From Agapanthus africanus (lineage: Eukaryota > Streptophyta > Magnoliopsida > Asparagales > Amaryllidaceae), in contig JASDDO010000026.1 in the NCBI GenBank assembly GCA_030015575.1, forward strand, positions 72,255,433 to 72,319,432: a stretch of DNA of 64,000 bases, given 5' to 3'. Positions 32,300 through 45,543 of the stretch are shown here, in pieces (position 1 is the stretch's first letter; each line of letters starts with the position of its first letter). The position numbers and the translations under genes are program-made. Under the pieces are notes generated by a model. The model was not told where the DNA came from. It searched no databases and saw nothing but the letters and a program-made list of their open reading frames with translations.

Positions 32300-32800
32300 G
32301 TTTATGGAGAACGGATTTAGCTCCCTTGTGACGGTGTATTCCAAGCCGTCTTTGAAATACTTCATACACTGATGTTGTGTAGAAGGGATAACGTTGTACT
32401 CATGTAACCAAGACCTGCCGAGCAAAGCATTATAGCAAGTCTTGGCGTTAATGACATGAAATTTGATGTCAGTGACGAGCAGTACGAAGCGTAATGTCAG
32501 TATTACAGACCCGAGCATCCGTGACGACTATGAGTCGAACTCGGAGATGGTAATTTTGTCTCGGGGCTGCTGAACGTTGATGCAAATCTCCTTCAGCACT
32601 TACACATTGAGAAGGTTGACGGAGAATCCGTTGTCGACAAGGATTTTCCCTCTCTTGATGTCGCGGCAGTACCCGGTGACATAACGGGCGATTATATTCG
32701 CACATACCGAGAAGGAGATCTTCATCTCTGAATGCAATGTCAGCCGCGTGGACCTCTTCCAGTTCATCTTTCATCTTCTCTTCCGCGAAGAAAGCTTGGA
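32300..32800 (-). mobile_element. Aspartic protease region of the outer element
   Basis: Minus-strand translation shows the C-terminal protease phrase CYNALLGRSWLHEYNVIP and, further upstream, the AADIAFRDEDLLLG segment that precedes the protease in the inner element. Decayed. Confidence 0.7.
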
Positions 32801-33299
32801 ACTGATTGGGCTCTTGTAATGCCTTGATCAGATAATCTCGTGCCTTTTTGGACAGGTGGAGAGCATCCAATATGCTCAGTTATGAGGGTATTTTCCTCAA
32901 ATGTGCTAAGACATTGTAATCCATCTTGTTTTTCCTAGGCGGGTCCCTCACTGTGAGCTCTTTGACAACTCCACCATCGAGGGCAACTTCCTCAGAGATT
33001 TTTTCTTTCCCTTTGTCCGTTTTCCTCGAACCTTTATTTGTAGGTCCGAGATTATTTTCAGGCAGCGTGCGGTTACGCAGCTGAATATTCTCGCAGTTCT
33101 TCTCCTCCTCTTCTTTTTCAGAGGTGGAGTCTTTGAAGAGAGAACTGAGGGGTATTCCGTCCTCAGAATCGCTCCCGAAGTAAGAACTTGGGGTTTTCCC
33201 CCTTCCGAACTGGTATCAACCATATGACAGTTGTCAGTTGTTTTTCTACGCGCATCTGTCGCACTATTTTGCCGTCGACGAGCTTCGCTCTTCATCCTC

Positions 33300-33480
33300 T
33301 TGAAGTGTTTTTGATGTGCAACGTATCGTTGCCACCACTTCTTGAAGGCATTACATTTCTCGGTGGGGTGAGTAACTCTCCGATGATATAGGCAGTAGTT
33401 TGGATGTGAATTCTCTCCGTCGAGGCATATGACCCCGGGAGTGTTTCCTACGAGAGGTGGCAGCTTCATTCCCATTGACA
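33300..33480 (-). mobile_element. Knuckle module 2 of the outer element
   Basis: YCLYHRRVTHPTEKCNAF on the minus strand, with the preceding RFAKALSMGMKLPP segment, matches 16980-17160 of the inner element. It confirms that the extra knuckle between gag and protease predates the split of the two elements. Confidence 0.7.
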
Positions 33481-34199
33481 GGGCTTTGGCGAACCGCTTA
33501 TCTATTTTGATCCTACTCTTATTTGTCGCAGGTATGCTTTGGTTTGGTTGGAGTACTTTACGACTCATCCTTTCCGCAGCTTCTTCATCCTGATACTGAC
33601 GATTAGCTTTTTCGTATATGGCTGTTTCGCGTTCTCAGTCAACTTTGCTTCTTTGAAAGGCTTCGTTTAACAGCCTATCGATCGGGTCTTCTGGAAGTTT
33701 CGGGGATTTTAGCGCCGATTCTACACCCAGTTCCTCCACGTTGTTTTCTAACACCGAGGGAGTTTCTTCGTCATTTAACAACGAATGGGAGACCATGTGG
33801 CAACTTGCTACACGATCCCCGGTATCTCCTGATGAGTCATTTTCCTCGTCGTTGTCACTATCTTCGTTCTCAAGAATATTCTTGAGGAACTCTTCAAGTA
33901 TGACCGGTGTCCGCGCCTTCTGGTGTACTCCTCCAGCGCGTCAATATACTTTTGTAGGTCTGTGCGCTGGTCGTCATACTCGGCAGGCTGCATAGGCTTC
34001 TTAGTCTTCTTCTTTTTCTTTGCAGACTTTGAAGGCTCGACTTGGGGGTTTTGCCTTTTGTCAACAACTTTTGGTATGGGACATGGTTTCAGCATCCCAT
34101 CGATGATTTTGGGTTCAAGTGGGATTTTCCACCTGACTGTTGGACATGCATGTAGATCCTTCAGCATTCTTTTGGTTTTTGCTGAAAGAATGACTTCCT

Positions 34200-35420
34200 A
34201 TGGAGTCTCTTCTACGAGTGAGCATGATGCCCCCGGCGCATCCACCTTTTTGGGAGTGTGTTTCTGTGGTGGATTTACCCTCCAATTATCAGACGATGCG
34301 AATTTCCCCTGTTGATACTGGTCCTCGACCCAATTCTTGAAGACGTAGCAATCCTCAATTGGGTGGCTCACTATTCTGTGATAGGAGCAGTAGCTAGGGT
34401 TGTTGACGCCGCCGGGTTGCGGTGGATGCCGCGGGTCTGACAATATGATGAGTTTATTACGCCAATTCAAACAGTCTCCTCGTCTTGTCACGGGGAAACG
34501 AGTAAGCGCGTCTTAGTCTTTCCTCCAAGAATGGGCGCGGGCGTGCGTTGTTTTGGCGAGCAGCTGGTTTTGGGCCACTCGGTTGTTGTTGCGTGTTGGC
34601 AACGAAGGGTGCTTTCCCTTTACCCTTATTATTTCGAGGGTCCTTATTTGAGGAGGAAGGCCCGTAAGCCATTTGGTCCATTTGGACCAGTTTATCGATC
34701 AGAGCCTGGAAGGTCGTTGGTTTGAAGAATGTCATGAACTAGGACACAGTCGTCTGAGGATCAAGAGTCCCGATGAACATGCTCACGGCGGAAGATTCTT
34801 CAATGCGCTGCTCGCACTTAGACCATAGGTTTCGCCACCGGATCACATATTGGACCCAGGTTTCTTCCGGCTTTACCCTGGCATTGATTAATGCCGTGAT
34901 TGGAGTGCGCTCGCTTGCGCTGGCGAACTCCTGGGTGAACAGCAGTTCCATCTCTGTGAATATCTTTACGGGGTCATTTGGGAGCTCCGAGTACCATTTA
35001 AAGGCCGTTTCTGACAAGCAGCTAACGAACCGGCGAAGCAACAGTTTGTCGTCGCCTCCGGTGTTGCTGCACAGAGCTCTGAACTGCGCGACGTGCTGAT
35101 CGGGATTGCTTGTTCCTTTGTATACATGGAACTTGGGGATCGTATATCCCGGCAGGTACTTGATTTGATCATACCAGCCTAGATACGGTCGCCCAGTTTT
35201 GACTATTTGGCCAGCCGCTTCATTATCTTGATGAGCAATATAATCATCAAGAGCAGCCTTGGAGATCATTTCCTCTTTGGCTGTTGACAAGGCCATAAGA
35301 GGGTTCGATGTTTCCCCTCCGTCATCCTCGATGATTATCGGCGGATCCTCGGCTGGGGGTTCTGGTTGGATCATCATTCCAACCATGTCCTGAAACAAGA
35401 GTGCCATCTGCTTCATGTTA
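34200..35420 (-). mobile_element. Gag region with knuckle 1, outer element
   Basis: Minus-strand gag with YKGTSNPDQHVAQFRALCSN, SETAFKWYSELP and ELLFTQEFASASERTPITAL, followed by the knuckle YCSYHRIVSHPIEDC. Same order as 15119-16597. Decayed. Confidence 0.8.
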
Positions 35421-35859
35421 GCAGCTTATTCAGCAGCTTCTTTGTCTTTTTTTTCGAGCACCCTTTATAGGAACTCTGTATTGGTCTCCTGCTTATGGCG
35501 CTGTTCGGTTTCTTTGTCCGAACTTTCTATCTGTCTGGTAAGCGCTGCCATTTTGGTCAGCATTTCCTGGAGTTTTTATTGTTGCTCCTAAGCCTTAGTC
35601 AGCGACCGAGTTTGCGGTCGGTGACTCGCCGAAGCACGACTTTCTTCTTTCCCGGAAGCCATATAGACCGTATGTACTGTTATACCCCCGGCCTTGGGGC
35701 ATTTGTGTCCATGGCCTTTGAAATTTTCTATCGGCGGTGGGATTTTCTCTAGCCTCGTCCTTTTGTGGGAGGTTGAAGTTGAAGGAGCCGTTGTAACAGG
35801 CTCCCGCGTAGAAGAAGTCCCTCGCTGTATGACGGAGGAGTGGTCATTTTCTTACCAAG

Positions 35860-36800
35860 CCTTCAATATCTTTGGCCGACGAGAATAGTTTTGGTCGATT
35901 GCAGAGTCCTGGACTTTTCGCCAGACCCTATGATTTGCGAAGAGAGCCGCTGATGGGGCTGCTCCGGCTTTGCTTGCGCAGTAACCTCTGCAGGTAGGGG
36001 CGATTTCTGTAGTACCGCCGTTGGAGAGTTTTTGCACACCCTCCTAAGTGGATCAAAGTTGTTCCCGGTTTGAACAACAACGTCAACTTCCACCATTGGA
36101 GCTGGCGGAGTAAGTCCAGAGGGGGAGTTGCCCCCAGGTTTTCTCACTCGGCGCCAATGGCGACGTCGAGTGTGCCTTGCAGAAGGGACCGCTTCGGTTT
36201 TGGAAGCGGCTTTTTCATGCCCCCGGCTTTGCAGAGGGGCTGCTATTAGCGTCAGCCTGTTGAAAACCGACGTCCTTGTTAAAGTTTGGGAAAGGCCGAC
36301 CAATCCTTCAAAGACCGACTTTCTGGTAGGGGAAGCACCTTTGACGGCTTCACCTATAGCAGGAGTTGGGAGGGCTATCCATTTTAGGGCAGCCCTTTCA
36401 GGTATCACGAGCCTCTTTGCGGGACTGTTTGGTTTCTTACTCAGCCTGTAAAACACTGAGACGTCATTTTTGGATGGCCCATTGAGAGGGGCCGTTGTGG
36501 TCGCCAGTCGATCGAAGATCGACCTTTTAGGAGCTTCCTCTTACGGCGCTGAGACACCGAAACTTACCGGTGGGAGCATAGTCCCGAAGAACAATCCAGT
36601 AGTGGCTTGTGTAACTTGCCCCACTGGTATTGAGAAGATAGAGGCCGCATTGGGCCCGTAGGCCACTCCTCCAGTTAGGATGGAGCGAGAGTTGCTGCTG
36701 TATGGAGTGCATTGGGAAGCCATTGATTTTCTCTGCACGGGAGCAAGACACCAAGTTTTAGTACCTCGAATCCAAGGGCAAGCATAGCGAACCGCGATTT
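35860..36800 (-). mobile_element. Leader region with SVFxRL motifs, outer element
   Basis: Minus-strand counterpart of 13669-14310: motifs KSVFEGL and TSVFNRL and a SIFSIPVGQVTQATTGLFFG segment nearly identical to the inner one. Decayed. Confidence 0.6.
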
Positions 36801-36846
36801 TGTTCACGAAATACGACACATGAAGTGTGGAGTGGAAAGAGAAAAA

Positions 36847-36870
36847 GATCCCACCGGACATGCCAGAATC
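36847..36870 (-). other. Primer-binding-type site of the outer element
   Basis: Abuts the 5' LTR and reads TGGCATGTCCGGTGGGATC on the minus strand after a short spacer. Matches the inner element's site. Confidence 0.6.
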
Positions 36871-39800
36871 TGTTCACCGCCGAAAAACAGGGACCGAGAG
36901 GTTGGGACGTCTGGCCTGAATTTGGGGGCAAATGCTATTTGGAATTTTCCATCCACCTCTCCGAAAGTACCAAGTTGATTTATGGCACCATATATCGGAG
37001 GTTTGGACAGATACGACCGTTGTAGCAGACTATATCAGATTCCCCCTCATTTTATGAGGGTTTTTTTATTGTGGGAACGCTCTTCCCTGCAGGCGCAAAC
37101 CCTGCAGTTAATTACGTTACTGCATTGCGATAACCACTTTCTCTTGCTCCAGCAGTTCACTTCGTGTCATATGTATTTTTGTTTATTTTGGTTGCCCGTG
37201 GATTGTATACGGAGACCAGTTTATGTCGTCGCCCGTAGGGCGCGGATTAGTCCAAATCCGTATATTTTAGATTTGGGTTTGGGTCAAGGATTTGCTTGAC
37301 GGGGTCCACGCTGGTAGCTTGGTTTGCCAACAGGAATGAACCTAGGACGTAAATCTCATATAAATGGGGTCTATCAGTTCACGGGATATTTGGATTTTCT
37401 AAGGATCATTAGTCATATTTGAGACTAAGATCAACTTAGAAACAAATGAGCATATGAACAAATGAGCATATGGGCTCAATTATTTTAGTTTAAGGACATC
37501 ATGGTCCAACATTCTCTGTTTGGGACGAATGTTAGTTTAAGAACGTTTCAATCCATTATCGCCGTATTTGGGGCGAATGTCTAGTTTAGGGACATCTCGG
37601 TCCATTATTCGTCTTACGTGCACGTGCATTTGTTACATGGCGGAGTGAACGATGGTGACATAGAATGTGCCCAATTTGGGACGCGATCCGATTTGAGGTG
37701 TGCACGTCAATTTGGAAGTGTATCAAAGTAATGAAAGGAGTTGTTGGTTGTCGGGACCCGCCACCTTTCTGAAGACGTTGAGGAATTACAACGGCATATA
37801 TCAGAGGTGTGGAAAGATGTACCCTTGAACCAAATCCTATATTTGAGGGGGAAAAAAAGGTTGTGATGGACCTAAGAATTGTTAGTCATATTTGAGACTA
37901 AGATTGCCTTAGGAGATATGTGATGAATATCATTTTGGATATCATCAATGAGAGGTCATTAGTCATATTTGAGACTGAGATCGGTTTGGAAATCACGAGC
38001 ATATAGGCTCAGTTGATTTAAAATCAAAGAGGTTTAACCTCAGGAAACTTAGTCAATTTAGGCTGAGATTGGGTCTCTATACTACCTAGCAGTGCTAAGC
38101 ACTAATATATATAGTGCTTACGTGTATTTCACGTAGAGCGCTGGAATAATGCTGATTTTTTCTGGCGCTCAAGTGTTTTTCACATGAGGTGCTACTATAA
38201 TGCTAAGCACTAATTTTCTCTGGCGCTCACGTGTGAAACATGTGAGACGCTCAAAAATGGGCGCTGCCCAATCAATACTAAGCACTTTAGTCATTTTGAC
38301 TGAATATAGAGTGCTAAGCACTTTGCATGGCACTCACGTGGGAAGAACGTGAGGTTCTGAGCATTGATTTCGGGTTTTGTTTGTTCCCCCCTTTTTTTTA
38401 GACAGAAGTGCTAAGCACTTGGCTAGAGCTCTGGTGCTCACGTGTGAAGCACGTGAAGCTCCAGATTTTGGGTTTCCAAGAATGTTTCACGTGTATTTCA
38501 CATGACTGCTTTATTTTTGGGGTGTTGGGATGCTTTATTTGGTGGCTGCCTAACCAACACCAAGGAATTTTTTCTTTGCTCTTTGGACGCTCACGGGGGA
38601 AGCACGTAAGGCGTTTTAGTTTTTCTTTTGTTTGTACTCACGTGGGAAACACGTGAGGCACTATAATAGTGCTAAGCACTAATTTTACTCACGTGTGTTT
38701 CACGTGAGATGCCAAGTTCTTCTTGTTTTTAGAGATATTAATCTCTGTTAATGACATTTTGGTCATTGATGATCATCAAGATTTCTGTTTTGAAGATCTT
38801 GGATCATCATTTTTTTAATTGGAAAACTAAGTTCTTCTTTTTTTTATAAGAACTAAGTTTTTTATGTAGGGTTAAACCCTAATTTCGGAGGAATTAAATT
38901 CCCAGAACACATGTTCTTTTTCTTTTTCTTTCTTTTTCTTTTTCTTTTTAACCTAGTTTTCCTCCCTAAGTTTTGAGTCTGCAGAACAGAATCTCCCCGA
39001 TGAGAATTAAATTCTCAACTTGTGGGGAGATTTGCTTTTGCAAATTTCAAACCAGAGGAAGAACTAAGTTCTTGTATAAAGGGTTAAACCCTTGTTTTCA
39101 TTATACTAGGCAAATGAGATATTTTTATCTCTCCTTTTTCTTTACCTAGAGTCTTGAAGGAGGGAGATCTTCTTTCTTCTTTTGAGAATTAAATTCTCTG
39201 TCGTTTTTGAGAGCCTTCTGTCTTTTTTTGCAAAAGCTTATAGGGAGTTCCTTCTATATGTCAGTGTGTGAGATTTGAAGTCTCGGATCCTATATATATT
39301 GGAGGAAAATTGTTAATTGGTTTTGAGAAATTCTCTCATTGAGAGATTCCAATTAATTTAATTGGACTCAATTGATTTGGGGAATTTTACCCACCGTTGG
39401 ATTTTTGATCTAAGGACTTCTGTTTTACAGAATATGTTTTCTTGTTTTTAATAAGATTTGGGAAATATTTTCCATATAGAATTCTGTTAAATAGTGATTT
39501 TTAATCCAAGAGTTCTCTGTTTTACAGAGAGCAATCTTTTTTTGTTTAGAAAAATTGAGAGAATATATTCCCATAATAGAATTTTATTCTATTATTGGAT
39601 CATTGATCCAACCGAGAGTATCTTTCTTATTTAGAAAGATTTGGTAGATATTTTCTCCTAATAGAATTTAATTCTATATTTTGATAATTTATCATCTCCA
39701 TAGGATTTTTGATCCAACGGCTCTATTTAACAGAGAATATCCTAAATTCTCATGTAGAATTTAATTCTATTGATCTTGACTTGGGCACTGGCACTCACGT

Positions 39801-40085
39801 GTTGTGCACGTGGGAGCCACTTAAGAATTTAATTCTTATGATGGGTACCCATGTGCTTTGCACATTGGCGTCCACGTGATGAGCACGTGCGGAGCCATAT
39901 AAGAATTTAATTCTTATTAAGAAAGCGTTTCTGTGCTCTGCACATTGGCGCCGGCGTGAGGAGCACGTGCGGCGCCACTACAAAATTGGTGCTGGCACTG
40001 ACGCCCTCGTGAAAAACACGTGAGGCGCTGCCCTATTAGCTTTCAACAGAGCTTTGCTCTTTTTATATATATTTTTTAGGGAACA
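36871..40085 (-). repeat. 5' LTR of the outer retroelement
   Basis: Right LTR, beginning TGTTCACCGCCG and ending GGGAACA at 40085, followed by the ATAAT duplication (40086-40090). Its palindrome blocks at 38085-38720 and 39780-40030 correspond to those of the left LTR. Confidence 0.92.
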
Positions 40086-40422
40086 ATAATTAAGTGGATT
40101 GCAGTATAATTTATAAAGTTTTTCTTAGCAAAACTATTTACATGAATTGTATTGGAAAAAGTCATTTACTTGATGTATAGGGTATATGGTGGGTTCGTGT
40201 GTTCCATGTTGGCTGTATTTTGATGGACGGATTGTGAAAACCAATTCTCATGGGGTTGAGTATAAGGGTCATACCATATACGAACAAGTTTGGATCCGTC
40301 ATCAGATATCGATGGGTGACTTTTTATGGGTAGTTTATGAGAAATTATGAGTGAACAGAACAAGATATCATGTGACTATCCAAACATGATATGATGTTGG
40401 TAGGGGAGGAAGATCACACTTT

Positions 40423-42798
40423 ATGCTTATGAGCATTGCAGATGATAATTCACTGCAATCGATGATCGAGCATGTATCATCCTCGAATACGTTTTGGGGT
40501 GCTTTGGAATTCTATATTGAACAACACCAACTCCACGACGATCAGCTGTCATCGTCGTTTGTCTTCCCTTCACATAATGAAGTCCTTCTGACAGGCGGAA
40601 TGCCGATAATTGAGCATGATTTCGCGTCACAGAGTGAAATCCCGCTAACAGTTGAAGTTTCGCAAAGTGAGATTTATTTCACGTCCCAGTATGAAGCACT
40701 TCCACCTAATGAAGTCTCGCTTGGTAAGCATGCTACTTCTGGCGTGTTTTCAAATTTTCTCTTGAATGAAGATCCTACTTAATTATTTGCATATGCCGGG
40801 TGAACAACGAATTGATATTGGAGAATAAGGATGTGGGCAATATAGGGAAGGATGATGATGAAGATGATCCAGCTGAGCAGAATATAGGTCAATTGACATA
40901 TCAAAATGTGGCGGCCCCTGAGTTTATCTCTACAGATTGGATTGGAAGTGTGATAGTTAAAAATTTTGACGAGCCGATTGTTGCCGGAGGAAGCAGTTCA
41001 GAGTTGTAAAAAGGACAACAGTTTCAAAGTAAGGAGGATCTTAAACATGCAGTTGAGATGTATTCCGTTAAAAATTATCGGTAATACTCAGTTGCAAAGT
41101 CAAGCATATTGATGTGGCAGGTCATGTGCAAGATTGGTGAAGATTGTTCATGTGCTCTCCACGCGTCTAGACACAATACTGATGAGACATTCACGATCAA
41201 AACACTTAAAGAGTCTCACACTTGTGTCAATCCAATTGTAAACAGGAATCACTTTCAGATTGACTCACGTTTTGTGGCAAAAATAATCGTTGATATTGTG
41301 AAAGTGAATTTGAATACCACGCCTCAAGCCATTGTTCAGACCATAAAAGTTATGTTTGGTTTTGTTATAAGCTATAAGAAGGCTTTGTGGGAAAAATGTA
41401 AAGCGTTGGAATATTGTTCGGGGACTTCACAACATCATATGTTGAGCTGCCTAAGTTCATGATGGCATTGCAGGCGGCTAACCTGCAAACTGTTGTTTAG
41501 TTTCAAATTGCAACTATTGAACTAGTAAAGGAATTGTTCTAAAGGGTATTCTAGGCATTCGGTCCGTCAATCGAGGGTTTCAAATACCGTCGACTGGTTA
41601 TCAGCATTGATGGGACTTTTCTATATGGAAAATACAAAGGCACACTTTTAATAGCAGTTGCTCCAGATGCCAATGATCAGTTATTTCCCCTTGCATTTGC
41701 TATAGTCGAATCGGAAAACACAAATAGCTGGGGTTGGTTTATGTACAACATACAAGTGTATATAACTCAGAGACATCCGCTATGTGTTATATCAGATCGT
41801 CACGCCTGTATTCTTAATACTATGAGAGAGCCGATGTATGGTTGGAACGAACTATTTGCTTATCACCGTTATTGTATGCGACACTTTACTTCAAACTTTC
41901 AAAAAAAATTGGCAACATGCAAATGATGAACATGCTGAAGAAAGACATCACCTAGAATCAAAGAAGAAAACATGATAAAGCGATCGCAAGGATTAAGGAT
42001 GTAAATGTTGAAATGATTGCCTGGCTAGAAAAAGAACCTCGTGAAAAATGGGCTATTGCATTCGATGATGGTCGTAGGTATGGCATGATGACTACGAATT
42101 TGTCAGAGATATTCAGCTCTGTTTTGAAGGGAGTTCATAATTTGCCAGTCATGGCGATTGTCCGGTTTATATTCCATCGGTTGAATGTCTATTTTACCGA
42201 GCGACGTCGTATGGTGCAAGAACTTATTGCTGAGGGTCAAATGTTCGCTCCGAGGGTTCAAGCACTGTTAGACATTAGGCATGAAAAGTCTAATTGTCAT
42301 AAGGTAATGATATACGATCAAAACATTGGACTGTTTTCAATTAAGACCGGTACGCGTCTTGTAGGCGGTCGGTTTAGAGGTGGCAGAACACAGATAGTTA
42401 ATCTTCAGGAGTCCCCAAGATGTTCTTGTGGGAAAATGCAAGCCTATCACCTCCCTTACTCGCATGTTATGGCAGCTTGCGCGTCTCGAGCAGTTGACTA
42501 CCGTATCTTCATCGATCTATACTATTCCGTAGATCGGTTGGCCTCCACTTGAGCACTTAATTTTTTTCTAATTCCTAATAAGGAGTACTGGTGCACCTAT
42601 ACAGGTGCACATGTTGTTTCTGACGAGTCTTTGCAAAGAAGCAAGAAAGGACGACTTCCGTCGACACGTATTCGAAATGACATGGATATGAGGTAAGATA
42701 GAACATCCAGTCAATACCAGTGTAAGAAATGTCATCAGGAGGGACACAACAGTCGTAGGTATCCACTACGTGATGAAGCGGGTCCGTTGCGTCAATGA
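40423..42798 (+). pseudogene. MuDR-type MULE transposase pseudogene
   Basis: Domains in order: a low-complexity acidic N-terminal part (40423-41000); a MuDR DNA-binding region (about 41010-41400, SKEDLKHAVEMYSVKNYR, SHTCVNPIVNRNHFQ); the MULE transposase core (41570-41930) with LVISIDGTFLYGKYKG and VISDRHACIL supplying two of the catalytic acids; a SWIM zinc finger (42415-42480, CSCGKMQAYHLPYSH); and a C-terminal knuckle (about 42720-42760, CKKCHQEGHNSRRYP) whose last Cys is Tyr. Broken: in-frame stops occur after SSSEL (about 41007) and after KNYR (about 41081), the frame changes between the DNA-binding region and the core near 41460, and the core ends at a stop near 41926 before the SWIM part. 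Cut-and-paste transposase by family; inactive here. Confidence 0.85.
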
Positions 42799-43940
42799 AT
42801 GGTCGTGGGGCAATGTAATAGGGATGTTTGTGATGATGTTAATTATTATAAGTATTGAGATATAATGAATATTTGTATAAAAATTTTAGTAATTGGGATG
42901 ACTTTAGAGATTGTGTTGTTATCTTGAATATTATAGTATTACTTTACTTTTCTGTTATGATGGATTTTGTAACGTTGCTTTTCTTTTTTTGTTATCGTGG
43001 AAATTGTCATGTATATTGTCACGATTCTTGACCTTTTGTTTTATTGGATACTGTAGCATTGCGTTCTGTTACTTTTTTCCGATGATTCTCTTATCGCTTG
43101 TCATATTCTAATATCTTATTGTGCTTTACTTTACAGATTTATACGATGGTACTAGCACGTGGTAGTGGATTTCGTGGTGGCCGATCTCCTGGTGGCCGAG
43201 GTTGTCGTGATGATCAGAATGAGCCACGAGATTATGATATCACACACCCGGGCCCTCAGATACCGACACTCTTGACATTACAGACATGGCATAGATCAGA
43301 TGTCGTATGGAACGGTGAGGCGGTACCCGATATAAAGTTTTGCAGCCACGATTATTTGCCGATGATACCACAGATAGCCGATATACTTATTGAGTATGGA
43401 TTGAATGGATTCGGACTCATCGACAGTATGCAGTTGAATCACGCTCTACTCACAGTATTGATAGAGCAATAGAGGCCCGAGATACACACATTTCATTTTT
43501 TGGTTGGTGAGATAACCCCAACACTACATGATGTCAGTGTCCTATTGGGAGTTCCAGTGGACGGTATAGCCGTGACCGGTATGTCAGTATATGATTGGCT
43601 GACGTTATGCAATCAGCTTTTGGGAGTTGTGCCACCAGCGGGTCAGCTTCGAGGTTCACGTCTAGGACTTTCATGGTTACATGATCAGTTTCATGATACC
43701 ATCACCTAGGACTCCGATCCGTATCAGATAGAGTGTTACGCTCGTGCATACATTTTGACTTTGTTCGGGGGTGTCCTATTTCCGAATTCATCCGGAGATA
43801 TGGTGTCGTTGTTATATCTACCATTGATCGTCGGTCTGACTAGAGATGCAGCGGGATCATTTAGCTGGGGCAGCGCGATCTTGGCATGTCTATATTGTGG
43901 TTTGTGTCGTGCATCGTATGGCACGATGCAGATGACCGAA

Positions 43941-44176
43941 TGTTCCGTGTTCCTACAGATATAAGTGATTGAAAGAGGATTTGCGTGCGTGCGCTTTTAA
44001 AAGATAAATCAAAGAATTAACCGTAATCAATAACGGTGTCGCTTGGTAGCTAGCCGGTTGTTCCGTGTTCCTACAGATATAAGTGATTGAGAGAGGATTT
44101 GCGTGCGTGCGCTTTTAAAAGATAAATCAAAGAATTAACCGTAATCAATAACGGTGTCGCTTGGTAGCTAGCCGGT
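43941..44176 (+). repeat. 118-bp tandem duplication across an insertion junction
   Basis: Two copies (43941-44058 and 44059-44176) with one visible base difference. Each contains the end of the interrupted PMD exon (TGTTCCGTGTTCCTACAG), the ATAAG target site and the first 93 bp of the inserted element. The duplication therefore happened after the insertion. Confidence 0.85.
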
Positions 44177-45543
44177 TGAGTACGGGTCGGTCCACAGGGA
44201 GATGGATTCCTTTTCTTTATGTTTTAGCGAGTTAAATCCAAAAGATTTTGGGTTTTATTTTAAGATCTATGAATGAGATAAAAGTTTATAAAAAGCTTGC
44301 TAGGGTTAGGATTAGGTTAGTTTGGAAAACAATTATTCTCACCGCTTTCTTTGCCCTAATTAAGAACTTTTAGGTGTTAAGGTAATAGTTAACAAAGGGG
44401 ATTAGCACGATCGGAAAGAAACTAACTTTCTTCCTCTAGGTCCTTGTCCGTCCTTTCTTAACTCTTACCCTAACTCCATGGAAAACATACACAACCGGTT
44501 TTTAACTATGGTATCACCGCTACCTCGTGGGATAGGGTGCCGTAGTGAGCGGTGTGTGTATGTATGCATAGAGTCCTATTTAAAATGTTGAATGGACAAG
44601 AAAGAGGTGAGAGAATTTCATCTCTCAAACCTTCCCCAAACCTAACCCTAACAAGTGAGGAACTACTCACTCATTAGGGAATTGATAAAAGAATTCATTT
44701 TTATGGTTTTCTTTTAATTAACTACGGCAGATAAAAAATTTATAACTACGGCAGAAAAAAAATTTATAACTACAGCAGATAAAAAATTTATAACTAGGGC
44801 AGAAAAGAAATTCAAGATAAAAAAACTTACTTCTTTATTGATGCACTCTTTGACGATTACATGAAATTGAAAATCTAAGATCTAGAAATTAAAAGAGGCG
44901 TCTCAAAAGAGGCACCCAAAAAGAGGCACGAGAATTATTGGCATTTTGCTCTCCTATTTATAGATACAGGAAACCCTAGGTTACATTCTGATCCATTCAT
45001 AAATTTACAAATCTACCCTAAGAAGACCCGGTCAACGCACCGTCTTATCCACCGACACATGCATTGTACGGCCGCGGATCCGCGGCCAAAAGCCTTGTTT
45101 GGCCGCGGTTCCACGGCCGTTTGATGGGCTATTGGGCTCATTTCTTTAGAGCTGCTTCATGTTGCATTTTACTTCTGGTTTCTTCACTTGGTTTCTCAGA
45201 ATATCTTCTATTTTATTCCAGATTTCCACAGTGCAGAATGTTGTGGACTTTTACCGTTAGCTTCGTGTTGAAGTCTTGAATCTTGTGCTGCTCTCATACG
45301 TTGTGCAATCGAACTTGTTCATTGATCTTCATTTGTTCCTTAAACTGGTAGGCGGCATCATACAGATTCATCTATTTATTGGTCGTAGTCTCACATTTAT
45401 AGCGTCTTTTCACCATTTTCACTGTATTTGTTCTGAGAACCTGTAACCTGCAACTATTTAGCAGACATGGATCAAAAGTACCTATTTATTTGCAATATGA
45501 TTAAGAATGGGGAATATAATAATGCAAAATTCTGATATGAACA
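44084..45543. mobile_element. Probable solo LTR inserted in the PMD gene
   Basis: 1,460-bp insertion that starts TGATTGAGAGAGG, ends GATATGAACA and is flanked by the 5-bp duplication ATAAG (44079-44083 and 45544-45548). TG...CA ends, a 5-bp duplication and no coding sequence fit a solo LTR left by recombination. It could also be a small non-autonomous LTR-like element. The phrase TACGGGTCGGTCCACAGGGA and a 24-bp array (44717-44815) lie inside. The family is not identified. Confidence 0.6.
44717..44815 (+). repeat. 24-25 bp array in the solo LTR
   Basis: Four units of AACTACGGCAGA plus TAAAAAATTTAT, with small differences. Confidence 0.75.

Larger units (their letters stand above)
455..40085 (-). 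mobile_element. Outer Tat-lineage Ty3/gypsy LTR retrotransposon (nested host)
   Basis: A complete-length but decayed LTR retrotransposon on the minus strand. Seen directly: TG...CA ended LTRs at 455-3667 and 36871-40085, a perfect 5-bp target-site duplication ATAAT on both sides, a primer-binding-type site next to the right (5') LTR, a polypurine tract next to the left (3') LTR, and minus-strand gag, protease, RT, two RNase H domains and integrase in Ty3/gypsy order. The second, archaeal-type RNase H between RT-RNase H and integrase is the hallmark of the Tat lineage. The element is split by the inner element at 10735-30296; without it the length is about 20 kb. It is broken in many places. 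The two LTRs differ by roughly 5-9 percent in stretches compared by eye, suggesting a few million years at usual plant rates. Confidence 0.93.

Noticed and set aside
455-40085. Calling the large retroelements Ogre proper
   Set aside because: Size, leader ORF and second RNase H fit, but the defining Ogre features cannot be confirmed by eye; only the Tat lineage is claimed.
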